Assembly (NCBI GenBank): GCA_031963405.1
Contig: JASSUJ010000001.1
Location: forward strand, 2,046,001 to 2,110,000
Length of the DNA stretch: 64,000 nucleotides
DNA from: JASSUD01 sp031963405
GTDB lineage: Bacteria; Pseudomonadota; Gammaproteobacteria; Burkholderiales; Burkholderiaceae
Direction: 5' to 3'
Shown here: piece by piece, positions 25,232 to 33,149 of the stretch
How the letters are laid out: every line of letters begins with the position of its first letter
Position numbering within the stretch: position 1 is the first letter of the stretch
Made by a program: the position numbers and the translations under genes
The notes under the pieces: model-generated
What the model was told of the DNA's origin: nothing
What the model saw: only the letters and a program-made list of their open reading frames with translations
Database searches by the model: none

Positions 25232-26050
25232 ATGCGTTCGCTTCGCTCCACAAAATATCGCGCTTGTCTTTTGATAGCGACGCTCTCGACCTCGATTTTA
25301 TTAACGGCTTGTCAGAAAGAGTTGTATCGGAATTTAACTGAGCAAGATGCTAATCAAATGATGATGGTCTTACTGCAAGCAGGCATTAGCGCAGAAAAAA
25401 CGACGCCTGATAGCGGAAAGACTTGGACCTTAGCCGCTGATGAAAATCAAGTTGTATCGGCTATGGAAGTATTACGTTCGAATGGCTTGCCTCAACAAAA
25501 ATTCTCTGATTTAGGTGAAATGTTTAAGAAAGAAGGGCTTGTATCTACGCCTACCCAAGAGCGGATCCGCTTTATCTATGGGGTCTCGCAGGAGCTTGCG
25601 CACACGCTTTCAGAAATTGATGGTGTGATTGCAGCGCGTGTGCATATTGTCCTACCCAATAATGATCCGCTCGCGCAACGTATACAGCCTTCTTCCGCAT
25701 CCATATTTATCAAATACCGCCCTGATGCAAATGTGGCTTCGCTGGTTTCGCAAATCAAAAATTTAGTAGCCCATAGCGTAGAAGGGCTGGAGTATGAGCA
25801 GGTTAGTGTGACGACTGTGCCAGGGGACCCGGTGAGCTCAATTATTCCGAAAAAAGCGAATAGCGTAGCTTGGTATATCTCGCTCCTGTCTGTGCTGGCT
25901 CTGAGTTTGATATTGGGCGGCCTGTATCTGTGGTGGCGTATGAGTGCAGAAAATAGCCGTGTGCGACAACTGGTCACCCAATATGTTGCGCCTCTATTTA
26001 GTCGCTTCCGAAAAAAAACCGATAAAGATAAGCCGACTGTTTCAGTTTAG
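25232..26050 (+). CDS. sctJ: Type III inner membrane ring lipoprotein SctJ (HrcJ/YscJ/FliF-like)
   Basis: 272 residues. A lipoprotein signal ends in the lipobox LLTAC (Cys at residue 27). Two ring-building domains follow: residues 30-80 (KELYRNLTEQDANQMMMVLL) and 105-195 (TPTQERIRFIYGVSQELAHT, DGVIAARVHIVLPNNDPL). A membrane helix occurs at about 215-238 (WYISLLSVLALSLILGGLYL) with a basic cytoplasmic tail. All YscJ-family features are present. Confidence 0.96.
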   Translation: MRSLRSTKYRACLLIATLSTSILLTACQKELYRNLTEQDANQMMMVLLQAGISAEKTTPDSGKTWTLAADENQVVSAMEVLRSNGLPQQKFSDLGEMFKKEGLVSTPTQERIRFIYGVSQELAHTLSEIDGVIAARVHIVLPNNDPLAQRIQPSSASIFIKYRPDANVASLVSQIKNLVAHSVEGLEYEQVSVTTVPGDPVSSIIPKKANSVAWYISLLSVLALSLILGGLYLWWRMSAENSRVRQLVTQYVAPLFSRFRKKTDKDKPTVSV

Positions 26051-26068
26051 TGTGAAGGAATATCTGTC

Positions 26069-27025
26069 ATGAATATGCAAATTCCACCACTAGCCGCCGT
26101 GAACGATAAAGAAAGCGCTGTTTGGGACGAAGCGAATGACGCCCCAACTTATGCGGCAAGGCTTACGACTTATGCACAAAATCTTACGCTGCTGCCGCAG
26201 TATGCAGATGCCTCTTGGTGGGGCAAGCTAGGTCTGCAAAAAGAGGCAATTTTGCGTCAGCTGTATTCAACTAAGGCTTCAGCTAATTATTCGATTAACT
26301 ACGCAACTAATTTATTAGAACTTTTCTGCAATGATTTGCAAGGGGAAACCTCAAATGCCGACAGTACAGCAGTACGGCAAACGCAGAGCGACAAAATTGC
26401 AAATTATGCAGATGATGCCTTAGCGCCAACGCCGCTGCGTACCCATAAGTTGAGACTGCAATGCTCACAGGTGTTACTGGCAAAAGTGCGGGGGAGTGAG
26501 GCAGCCGTTTTACCCAAGTTGACCGCATTTGCCGGGGTGAAGGGCAGAATTGGCGCGCTGCCTTTGAAAGAAGCCCTGCGCCTATTACGCATGCGTGCCT
26601 TAGCATTTCGTCGTAGTGCACTAAGGCGTTGTATTGATCGGGCCAGCCGTGAGCATTTGTATAAATGGTTGGAAAGCTCAGTGGTTGATCAATTAATGAA
26701 GTTGCCTGGCACGCCCCAATTGGATTTGCTCGAGCGTTTGTTTGATATGCCTGCCCTAAGCCAGCTCAATGCAGAAGCGTTGGAATGGGAAGGACTATGT
26801 TTGCTCGAGCGAGATGGTTTATGGGAGGCAGCGGGCCCTTTCGCACATTTACGTTTGCGCTTTGCTACCACGCGTGCGCCACTGCCTTGGATTAAAGGAA
26901 CGATTGGCCATGATGGTCATATTGTTCAGCATTTCGACCCAGAGGGCGGTTCAGCAGTGCTTAAGCTTTTACCACCGGTAGCGCCTAGTGTTTCTTTTTC
27001 CAATGAATCTGTATCTCGTGTTTAA
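26069..27025 (+). CDS. sctK: Type III secretion protein SctK (HrpB4)
   Basis: 318 residues. It lies in the HrpB4 slot between sctJ and sctL, with GAAGGAA before the ATG. SctK proteins link the sorting platform (SctQ, SctL) to the inner ring. The central region LRLLRMRALAFRRSALRRCIDRAS and a C-terminal EWEGLCLLERDGLWE fit the family's helical, Arg-rich style. It is longer than the roughly 210 residues of Xanthomonas HrpB4. The name depends partly on gene order. Confidence 0.8.
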   Translation: MNMQIPPLAAVNDKESAVWDEANDAPTYAARLTTYAQNLTLLPQYADASWWGKLGLQKEAILRQLYSTKASANYSINYATNLLELFCNDLQGETSNADSTAVRQTQSDKIANYADDALAPTPLRTHKLRLQCSQVLLAKVRGSEAAVLPKLTAFAGVKGRIGALPLKEALRLLRMRALAFRRSALRRCIDRASREHLYKWLESSVVDQLMKLPGTPQLDLLERLFDMPALSQLNAEALEWEGLCLLERDGLWEAAGPFAHLRLRFATTRAPLPWIKGTIGHDGHIVQHFDPEGGSAVLKLLPPVAPSVSFSNESVSRV

Positions 27026-27039
27026 CTGTTGGAGTTTTT

Positions 27040-28227
27040 ATGCTGATCTGGTTACGCACGCCGAAGTTTGTTGACCCTACATTAACGGGCGTAGGGATCG
27101 AGGGAAATGTGATTCGCCGTGAGGATAGTGCACGCCTTATTTCTTTGGATGATGGCTTTGCAGTGCTTGATCAAGCGCGCCTCGCCTTAGATGAAGAACG
27201 TGTTGAAGGGCAGCAGCAGATGCAGGAAGAAGTGCAGCAAATATACGCGCGTGCACAGCAAGAAGGGGAAGAGCAAGGCCGTCAGCTTGCGCTTGAACAA
27301 TGGTATGAGCGCACGTTGGGAGCGCTTGCCGATTATCGTGCGATTCAAAAGCGTATGCGTGAACGTTTGGCTGAGTTGGTTGCCTCAGCTGTTGAGCAAA
27401 TTGTTCATGTTGAAGATAGCAAAGGGCTATTTTTGCGCGCTTTGTCTAGCTTGGATCAGATCGCTGAAGGTGCATCGTTTCTGACTGTTTCAGTGAATCG
27501 TAATGATTTTGCGGCTGCCCAGCAGGTATTCGATGGCTTTGCGCTTGAATGGAGTCGCCGTGGTCAGCCTATAAAAATTGTTGTGCATGCCGATAAAGAA
27601 CTAGCCGAGGGCAGTTGCATTTGCGAGTCGGAGTTTGGAATTGTTGATGCTAGTTTGCAAACACAAATTCAGGCCATGCGTGCAGCGCTTGAGCGAGCGC
27701 TAGAGAAGGAGATAAGTGAGGAAATTAGCGAGAAAATGAACGGCCTAGAGCAAAACGTGCGTAATACTTCTGATGAATTTCAGATGGATGGTGAATCGTT
27801 AGAGATGAAATTATTTGATGAGTCAGATCAAGAGGCCACGTTTGCGGCAGAGCCAAGAGAAGAAGCAGCGCAAGAGAATTTATTGGATGAAGCTACAACC
27901 TTACAAGTATCGAATGATATTGAGTCATTAGCAGTGCTTGCGCCAAACTTGGCCTCCGAAGAGGTTGAAGTAGAAGGTGATTTGATTGCTTTGAAAAAAA
28001 CAAAAACTGCAACCAAGCCGAAATCAAAAGGTGCAGCTAAACCGAAAGTAGCATCAAAAACTGCAGCCAAGTCAAAATCAAAAAATAACTCAAATATCGA
28101 CTCAAACAATGAGGCAAAGCCAAGCCTAGAGGCCACAGAAAAACCAAAATCAAAATCTAAGCGTAAACCAAAATCTGCTGCATCGCCGCAAGCTGAAGAA
28201 GCACCAAAAAAGGTGGAGCATGAATAA
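27040..28227 (+). CDS. sctL: Type III ATPase stator SctL (HrpB5) with unusual acidic-basic tail
   Basis: 395 residues, against about 230 for HrpB5. Residues 1-230 are the normal stator: N-terminal strand-rich part, a long helix (QQMQEEVQQIYARAQQEGEE), and a C-terminal globular region ending SEFGIVDASLQTQIQAMRAA. After it comes an acidic segment (about 230-315) and then about 70 residues rich in KPKSK/KPK/SKSK/AAK, like the tails of histone H1 proteins. It overlaps sctN by eight bases, so the tail is translated right up to the ATPase start. The tail's function is unknown. Confidence 0.88.
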   Translation: MLIWLRTPKFVDPTLTGVGIEGNVIRREDSARLISLDDGFAVLDQARLALDEERVEGQQQMQEEVQQIYARAQQEGEEQGRQLALEQWYERTLGALADYRAIQKRMRERLAELVASAVEQIVHVEDSKGLFLRALSSLDQIAEGASFLTVSVNRNDFAAAQQVFDGFALEWSRRGQPIKIVVHADKELAEGSCICESEFGIVDASLQTQIQAMRAALERALEKEISEEISEKMNGLEQNVRNTSDEFQMDGESLEMKLFDESDQEATFAAEPREEAAQENLLDEATTLQVSNDIESLAVLAPNLASEEVEVEGDLIALKKTKTATKPKSKGAAKPKVASKTAAKSKSKNNSNIDSNNEAKPSLEATEKPKSKSKRKPKSAASPQAEEAPKKVEHE

Positions 28228-29554
28228 GCTTAGTGACTTCAGTAGCTTAACGGCTTCGATTGAGCGTGAATTAAAGCTCCGTCCGGCAGTACAGCAAGCA
28301 GGCAAACTGATTGAGGTAACCGGTACCTTGATCCGCGCTACAGGCATTGACGCCAAGCTGGGTGAGCTGTGCGAGCTGCATGATGCTGAAGGGGGCAAGC
28401 GGCAGTATGCCGAGGTGGTAGGTTTTGCGCAGAATGTTGCGATTCTTTCGCCATTTGGTTCGCTCTCTCATTTATCGCGTGCGACGCGTGTGGTGAGTTT
28501 GGGGCGGCCGCTGTCAGTCAAAGTGGGGCCCCAATTGCTCGGTCGTGTGATTGATGCGATGGGCGAGCCCATTGATCAGCTTGGCCCACTTGCTTACGAG
28601 GCGTTAAGGCCAATCCATGCCGACCCGCCCGACCCTATGAGCCGGCGTCTGATTGAAGCGCCTTTTTATACCGGCGTGCGGGCAGTGGATGCGTTAACCA
28701 CGCTAGCTGAAGGCCAACGTATGGGGATTTTTGCCCCGGCGGGTGTGGGGAAAAGTACGTTGATGGGCATGTTTGCGCGCGGTTCCTCTTGTGACATTAA
28801 TGTGATTGCATTAATTGGCGAGCGGGGCCGCGAAGTACGCGAATTTATTGAGCAAAATCTAGGTAAAGAAACCTTGCAGCGCTCAATTGTTGTTTGCGCA
28901 ACCTCTGATCGTTCATCGAGTGAGCGTGCTAAAGCAGGCCATACGGCTACCACCATTGCCGAATATTTCCGCGATCAGGGTTTGCGGGTTTTACTGATGA
29001 TGGATTCGCTCACGCGTTTTGCGCGCGCTCAGCGCGAGATCGGGTTAGCGGCTGGCGAGCCACCGACTCGGCGTGGGTATCCGCCTTCACTCTTTGCCGA
29101 ATTGCCGCGTCTGTTAGAGCGAAGTGGCATGTCGAGCAATGGCTCAATTACTGCGCTGTATACCGTGCTGATGGAAGATGGTGAAGGTGGCAGTGACCCA
29201 GTTGCTGAAGAGGTGCGCAGTATTTTGGATGGTCATATCACGCTTTCGCGAGAGATCGCGGCGCGTAATCGCTACCCAGCTATCGATGTGTTAGACAGCC
29301 TGTCGCGTGTGATGCACCAGGTGGTGGAACGAGAGCATTATGATGCGGCGGCGCATATTCGGCGTTTAATGGCTAAACATCGTGAAGTAGAAACCTTATT
29401 GCAGCTCGGTGAATATCAGCAGGGAAGCGATGCGATTGCAGATGAAGCGATTTTCAAAAACGAACAAATCAACGCTTTGCTTGGACAGCGTACAGATGAA
29501 CTAACTGACCCGACTTTAACTGTGCAGGCATTACAAGAGTTGGCTCAAGCGTAG
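28220..29554 (+). CDS. sctN: Type III secretion ATPase SctN (HrcN)
   Basis: 444 residues, standard length. It is a hexameric ATPase that strips chaperones and unfolds substrates at the base of the apparatus. Walker A is APAGVGKST (residues 172-180), Walker B RVLLMMDSLTR (about 256-266), plus the F-type signature PPTRRGYPPSLFAELPRLLER and SDPVAEEVRSILDGHI. AGGTGGAG overlaps the end of sctL. A strong hairpin and an opposite-strand gene follow, interrupting the usual sctN-sctO junction. Confidence 0.97.
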   Translation: MNKLSDFSSLTASIERELKLRPAVQQAGKLIEVTGTLIRATGIDAKLGELCELHDAEGGKRQYAEVVGFAQNVAILSPFGSLSHLSRATRVVSLGRPLSVKVGPQLLGRVIDAMGEPIDQLGPLAYEALRPIHADPPDPMSRRLIEAPFYTGVRAVDALTTLAEGQRMGIFAPAGVGKSTLMGMFARGSSCDINVIALIGERGREVREFIEQNLGKETLQRSIVVCATSDRSSSERAKAGHTATTIAEYFRDQGLRVLLMMDSLTRFARAQREIGLAAGEPPTRRGYPPSLFAELPRLLERSGMSSNGSITALYTVLMEDGEGGSDPVAEEVRSILDGHITLSREIAARNRYPAIDVLDSLSRVMHQVVEREHYDAAAHIRRLMAKHREVETLLQLGEYQQGSDAIADEAIFKNEQINALLGQRTDELTDPTLTVQALQELAQA

Positions 29555-29587
29555 TAAATAAGAATCTGTTTTCAAACTGTCTAAGAA

Positions 29588-29638
29588 CCTGCGCTTGCTA
29601 GCTCCAAAGATAGCTGCTTCGGAGCTGGCAAGCGCAGG
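29588..29638. terminator. Strong hairpin between sctN and the convergent inserted gene
   Basis: CCTGCGCTTGCTAGCTCC and GGAGCTGGCAAGCGCAGG pair at 17 of 18 positions around a 15-base loop. It lies 33 bp past sctN and 17 bp from the stop of the opposite gene, so it may serve both. Read-through into sctO would have to pass it. Confidence 0.75.
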
Positions 29639-29655
29639 CATTTTAGAATATCAAC

Positions 29656-30783
29656 TTAATTTGCAGACGAATCTTTAGACATTGCAGTATAGGCATCCCG
29701 TAATTTTTGATTTACACATCCTGCGGGTTCATCATCTTCACACCCTGCCAACGATTCAATGAACATTTCTTTTCGTCCCTGCTCAGATAAAGATGGATGT
29801 CGAGCTATTGGGCCAATAATGTCAAGGATATAATTCACCAATTCTTTCGGTACATTATCCGGTATTTCCAAATACTCTCGAAGCGTATTTGTTACCAACA
29901 TGTGTTTCCAACCTAGAGTAAGAGGTTCTTTACACAGTGATTGAATAACGGCAATGTAACGATCACATAAAGATGGAAACATATTTAATTGTTCGGCAGC
30001 AAAATCAGATACAGCCAAAAGCAGCGTACGAGTTTTATTATTTACATGAGGAAAGCTGGCTTCAATAAAAGTCATATAACGTTCAGCCGCTTCTGGATTT
30101 TTGCATATGTGTTCAAGCCAGTTAGTTGTTCCTAGAAAAGCACATTCATTAGAAATTTTGCTGAATAAATTTGGATATTCTTCTGCAATTTTTTCTAACA
30201 AACCAAGCCCTTCATCGTATTTCTTATGTCGCAGAAAAAATTCAATAGACTCCGCAAAAATATTCAGCTGCTTATTTATTTTTTTTGCAATTTCATCTGG
30301 TATATCAGTAGCTTTGCATAAGGTATCTAGTGCAACTAATTTTTCATTTTCATTAGAAAAATTAATAATTTTATTGATTATTTTTTCTAGCTCATTAAGC
30401 AGAAAATTTTGACGTTTTATATTTCCCTGTAGCAGCGCATATTTTGCTAATAATAAAGCGGTTGACGTCAGTTTTTCGAGTGGCACATTGCTTTGGTTGG
30501 CCTGTATGGCTTTTTCTCTTAAAAGACCATACAAAAAATTATTTTGCGTGATGAATCGTGGAAGATCTTCTTTGGAAACAAATTTCGCCGCATTTATTTG
30601 ATCTCTTCCGAAAGCAATAGCAGAAAATTGGCGGAGGGCATTTCCGTCCAAATCGCTTGCTACTAAGTGATTAAGGATTAAACCTTTTATTTCATTTGGA
30701 AAGACCTCGCGGGGGAGGGCATTGGGAGGAAGCTCGGGAGATGGAGCTACCGCTGCGGGGCTGCCTGATATGGGTTTAAGCAC
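29656..30783 (-). CDS. Unrecognised helical protein inserted antiparallel in the T3SS operon; F-box-like N-terminus
   Basis: 375 residues with a GTG start preceded by TAGGAGG at six bases. Residues 1-22 are Pro/Ala/Ser-rich. Residues 22-65 (LPREVFPNEIKGLILNHL, ASDLDGNALRQFSAIAFGR) loosely follow the F-box pattern LPxEhhxxIhxxL-----DLxxLRxhSxxxR. The rest is helical, possibly TPR/HEAT-like (ALLLAKYALLQGNIKRQNFL, YIAVIQSLCKEPLTLG). It is AT-rich, faces against the operon and separates sctN from sctO, unlike any Hrp cluster I know. An effector carried inside the island is plausible but unproven. Confidence 0.78.
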   Translation of the reverse strand: MLKPISGSPAAVAPSPELPPNALPREVFPNEIKGLILNHLVASDLDGNALRQFSAIAFGRDQINAAKFVSKEDLPRFITQNNFLYGLLREKAIQANQSNVPLEKLTSTALLLAKYALLQGNIKRQNFLLNELEKIINKIINFSNENEKLVALDTLCKATDIPDEIAKKINKQLNIFAESIEFFLRHKKYDEGLGLLEKIAEEYPNLFSKISNECAFLGTTNWLEHICKNPEAAERYMTFIEASFPHVNNKTRTLLLAVSDFAAEQLNMFPSLCDRYIAVIQSLCKEPLTLGWKHMLVTNTLREYLEIPDNVPKELVNYILDIIGPIARHPSLSEQGRKEMFIESLAGCEDDEPAGCVNQKLRDAYTAMSKDSSAN

Positions 30784-31148
30784 TTGTGCCTCCTAGTTAT
30801 TTTTCAATATTGAATATGTATAAGTGAGTATATTCAAGTTTTTACACCAACAATAAAAACAAGCATGAGCTGTGATTGATATTCGTTTATTTAGATGAAT
30901 ATTTTCATCTAAATATTAGGATATATACTCAATTAAGCTAAATGGTCAAAAGACTGCCTACCTATACCCTTAATGGATCAACGATTAGAACGGGTATGCA
31001 CCACTTCATTTGCTTTTTTTCAATGCAGCTTGGACAAACCCTATCGTATTCCTCGAATAATCTGTAATTCCGTTGCCTTCTGCTTGCCTTACTATTGCAC
31101 TGTTTATGCGGGGGAGCTTCGTATTGCAAATGATTGGGAAAGCGCACG
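30784..31148. other. AT-rich gap between the inserted gene and sctO
   Basis: 365 bp. A near-palindrome lies at about 30883-30912 (TTTAGATGAATATTTTCATCTAAA). No PIP box is visible, so it is unclear what transcribes sctO-sctT after the operon was split. Confidence 0.45.
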
Positions 31149-31688
31149 ATGGCAGATCGTCAAAGTCATACCTTTAAAATTTTATTGGGTAGCCGAGAGC
31201 GGCAAGCCAAGCAGCTTGATACTTTGTTAGCGGCGCAGCGTAAGCAGCGTAAAGAGTTAGCGGATGCAGAGCAGGCTAAAAATACTGAAATTGCCCAGCA
31301 AGCAGAGCAGCAAGCTGAGCGTGAGGCTCATCTTGCGGCAATGATGAGTGGGCAAGTGCCGATGAAGTTGCCCGTCTTTAATGCGGAGCGACAATACCGT
31401 GAAGTGATTGTCGAGCAGCGGGCGCAGCTTGAAACTGAGCTCGCGAGTTTGAAGCAAACGATTGAAAAAAAAGAAGAACAAATTCATCAGACTCAGCGCG
31501 AGATTGCTAAAAATAAGGCGCAAATCGAGTCGTATCAAAAACTCTTAGACAAGATACAACGTCGTGCTTTTAAAGCTGTAGAAGATGGTATGGATGAAGC
31601 AGCTGGAGAGGCAATAGCGGCGCTGCGACGGCTGAAAGAAAAAGCACAAAAAGCAAACACAGCAGAAAAAATAAAGAGAAGAATTTAA
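31149..31688 (+). CDS. sctO: Type III secretion stalk protein SctO (HrpB7/YscO-like)
   Basis: 179 residues, nearly all coiled coil with Gln/Lys/Glu/Ala heptads (KQLDTLLAAQRKQRKELADA, then LETELASLKQTIEKKEEQI). SctO/FliJ proteins sit in the ATPase pore as a stalk. Identity comes from position (HrpB7 slot before hrcT), length near 170 and coiled-coil nature. ATGs at 31134 and 31149 are both possible and neither has a strong ribosome site. Two bases separate it from sctT. Confidence 0.82.
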   Translation: MADRQSHTFKILLGSRERQAKQLDTLLAAQRKQRKELADAEQAKNTEIAQQAEQQAEREAHLAAMMSGQVPMKLPVFNAERQYREVIVEQRAQLETELASLKQTIEKKEEQIHQTQREIAKNKAQIESYQKLLDKIQRRAFKAVEDGMDEAAGEAIAALRRLKEKAQKANTAEKIKRRI

Positions 31689-31690
31689 GT

Positions 31691-32518
31691 ATGGAAAGCG
31701 TATTAGCGGTGAACGATCTGCACGAGGTTTTTGTGCGCATTATGCTCACCATTGGACTGTGCAGCGTACGTATTTTGATCGTTTTGATCATTATTCCTGT
31801 GACCAATGATCAAGTTCTGCAAGGCTTAGTGCGTAATGGCATTGTCATGCTCCTAAGCACCTTTGTCGCCTATGGTCAGCCTATTAGTATTGAGCATTTA
31901 TCCGCACTGAATTTATGTTTAATTGTCGGGAAAGAAGCAGTGCTTGGGCTGGTACTAGGGTTTGCCGCTTCGACCGTTTTTTGGGTGGCAGAGGGAGTGG
32001 GGGTTTTTATCGATGACTTAACCGGTTTTAACAATATCCAAATCAGTAATCCGACACGCTCAGATACCAGCACCCCTACCTCCGCCTTGCTGGGGCAGAT
32101 CGCGATTACGGCTTTTTGGGCGCTGGGTGGCATGATGTTTTTGCTGGGCGCCCTGTACCAATCTTTTCAATGGTGGCCGCTGTTGAGCATTGAGCCGATG
32201 CCACGGGAAATTCTTGAATCATTTGTGTTGCACCAAACCGATACCTTAATGCAAATGATTTGCAAAGTAGCGGCACCGATGGTGCTGATCTTAGTGCTCA
32301 TTGATTTAGCCTTTGGCTTCTTAGGCAAAGGCGCTGAGCGCTTAGACACGATGAGCTTAAGCATGCCGGTTAAAGGCGCGATGACCATCTTGTTGCTGGC
32401 TATTTTTATTGGCACCTTTTTTCAGCAAATCAAGGAGCAGCTAGCTCTAAAAGAAATTTCAGCGCAGTTTCAAATGATGATGCCGCAGGCAAAACAGGAT
32501 GGCAAAACTTCTCATTGA
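31691..32518 (+). CDS. sctT: Type III export gate protein SctT (HrcT/FliR family)
   Basis: 275 residues with six to seven membrane helices. Family motifs are RNGIVMLLSTFVAYGQP, GKEAVLGLVLGFAASTVFWV, a conserved GNQI-like stretch here reading NIQISNPTRSDTSTPTSALL, and VLILVLIDLAFGFLGK with MPVKGAMTILLLAIFIGTF at the end. It completes the SctRST gate, although sctR and sctS lie in the opposite arm, as in Xanthomonas. A clear terminator follows. Confidence 0.96.
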   Translation: MESVLAVNDLHEVFVRIMLTIGLCSVRILIVLIIIPVTNDQVLQGLVRNGIVMLLSTFVAYGQPISIEHLSALNLCLIVGKEAVLGLVLGFAASTVFWVAEGVGVFIDDLTGFNNIQISNPTRSDTSTPTSALLGQIAITAFWALGGMMFLLGALYQSFQWWPLLSIEPMPREILESFVLHQTDTLMQMICKVAAPMVLILVLIDLAFGFLGKGAERLDTMSLSMPVKGAMTILLLAIFIGTFFQQIKEQLALKEISAQFQMMMPQAKQDGKTSH

Positions 32519-32601
32519 CGCCTGCTTATTCCTATTTCTATGCGTGTATTTTTTCAATCGCGCAAATAAAAAAATGCATCTTTTGTGCGACTCATCAAAA
32601 T

Positions 32602-32630
32602 AAAGAGAGGTTAGGGTGCGCCTCTCTTTT
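32602..32630 (+). terminator. Rho-independent terminator after sctT
   Basis: The stem AAAGAGAGG / CCTCTCTTTT closes a ten-base loop and ends in a T-run, 84 bp past the sctT stop. Confidence 0.85.
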
Positions 32631-32639
32631 TATATCTAA

Positions 32640-33149
32640 ACGGCAAAAATAATTGTCTTGTAGCCATTAAGCGAGGATTAATTAAATACCTCACCTCAAC
32701 CTACCCTTTTGACCTTTCTCGTAGCGTGAGGTGACGAAAGAGCTCGAACGCAACCACCCTCAAAACATTCTCTCAATTACCACCGCAATACAACCATTCC
32801 CCAAGCATTCTTCCAATTGCCGCTGCAGCCATTGGGCTTCCTTCGTCACATCAATCCTAATCTACAAACTGAGTAAACAGATCGGACATCGTCTGACCCA
32901 GAATCACGTCCTTTTAAGCGCTGAGGGAATGCGTTCAAGGTAGAAATGAAGATTGTTGAGGAAGGGGTGCAGAGTTGTTGAGGGTTTTTACGTAGAGGTT
33001 CAATACCATCGAGCAGTTATGAGCAGGGTCCAGCTAAGAACCTGTTCTAAGGTACGAAATGACTGCTTTGCGCGGCACAGCCGCGTGAGGCTTTTTTCCA
33101 CTGATTTAACTGAAATCTTGCATGGATTGCTTTTCTTCTTGATGGTCAT
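32640..33149. other. Gap upstream of sctC without a recognisable promoter
   Basis: 510 bp. It holds family B-like words near 32695-32745 (CCTCAACCTACC, GTGAGGTGACGAAAG) and a CTAAGAACCTGTTCTAAGG palindrome near 33033. On the minus strand about 30 codons (EAQWLQRQLEECLGNG) ending in TGA may be a gene scrap. I found no TTCG-N16-TTCG box, so control of sctC is unclear. Confidence 0.4.

Noticed and set aside
32731..33149. Two short plus frames before sctC as lost type III genes
   Set aside because: No family resemblance and no ribosome sites. A few minus-strand codons look protein-like but too short to assign.
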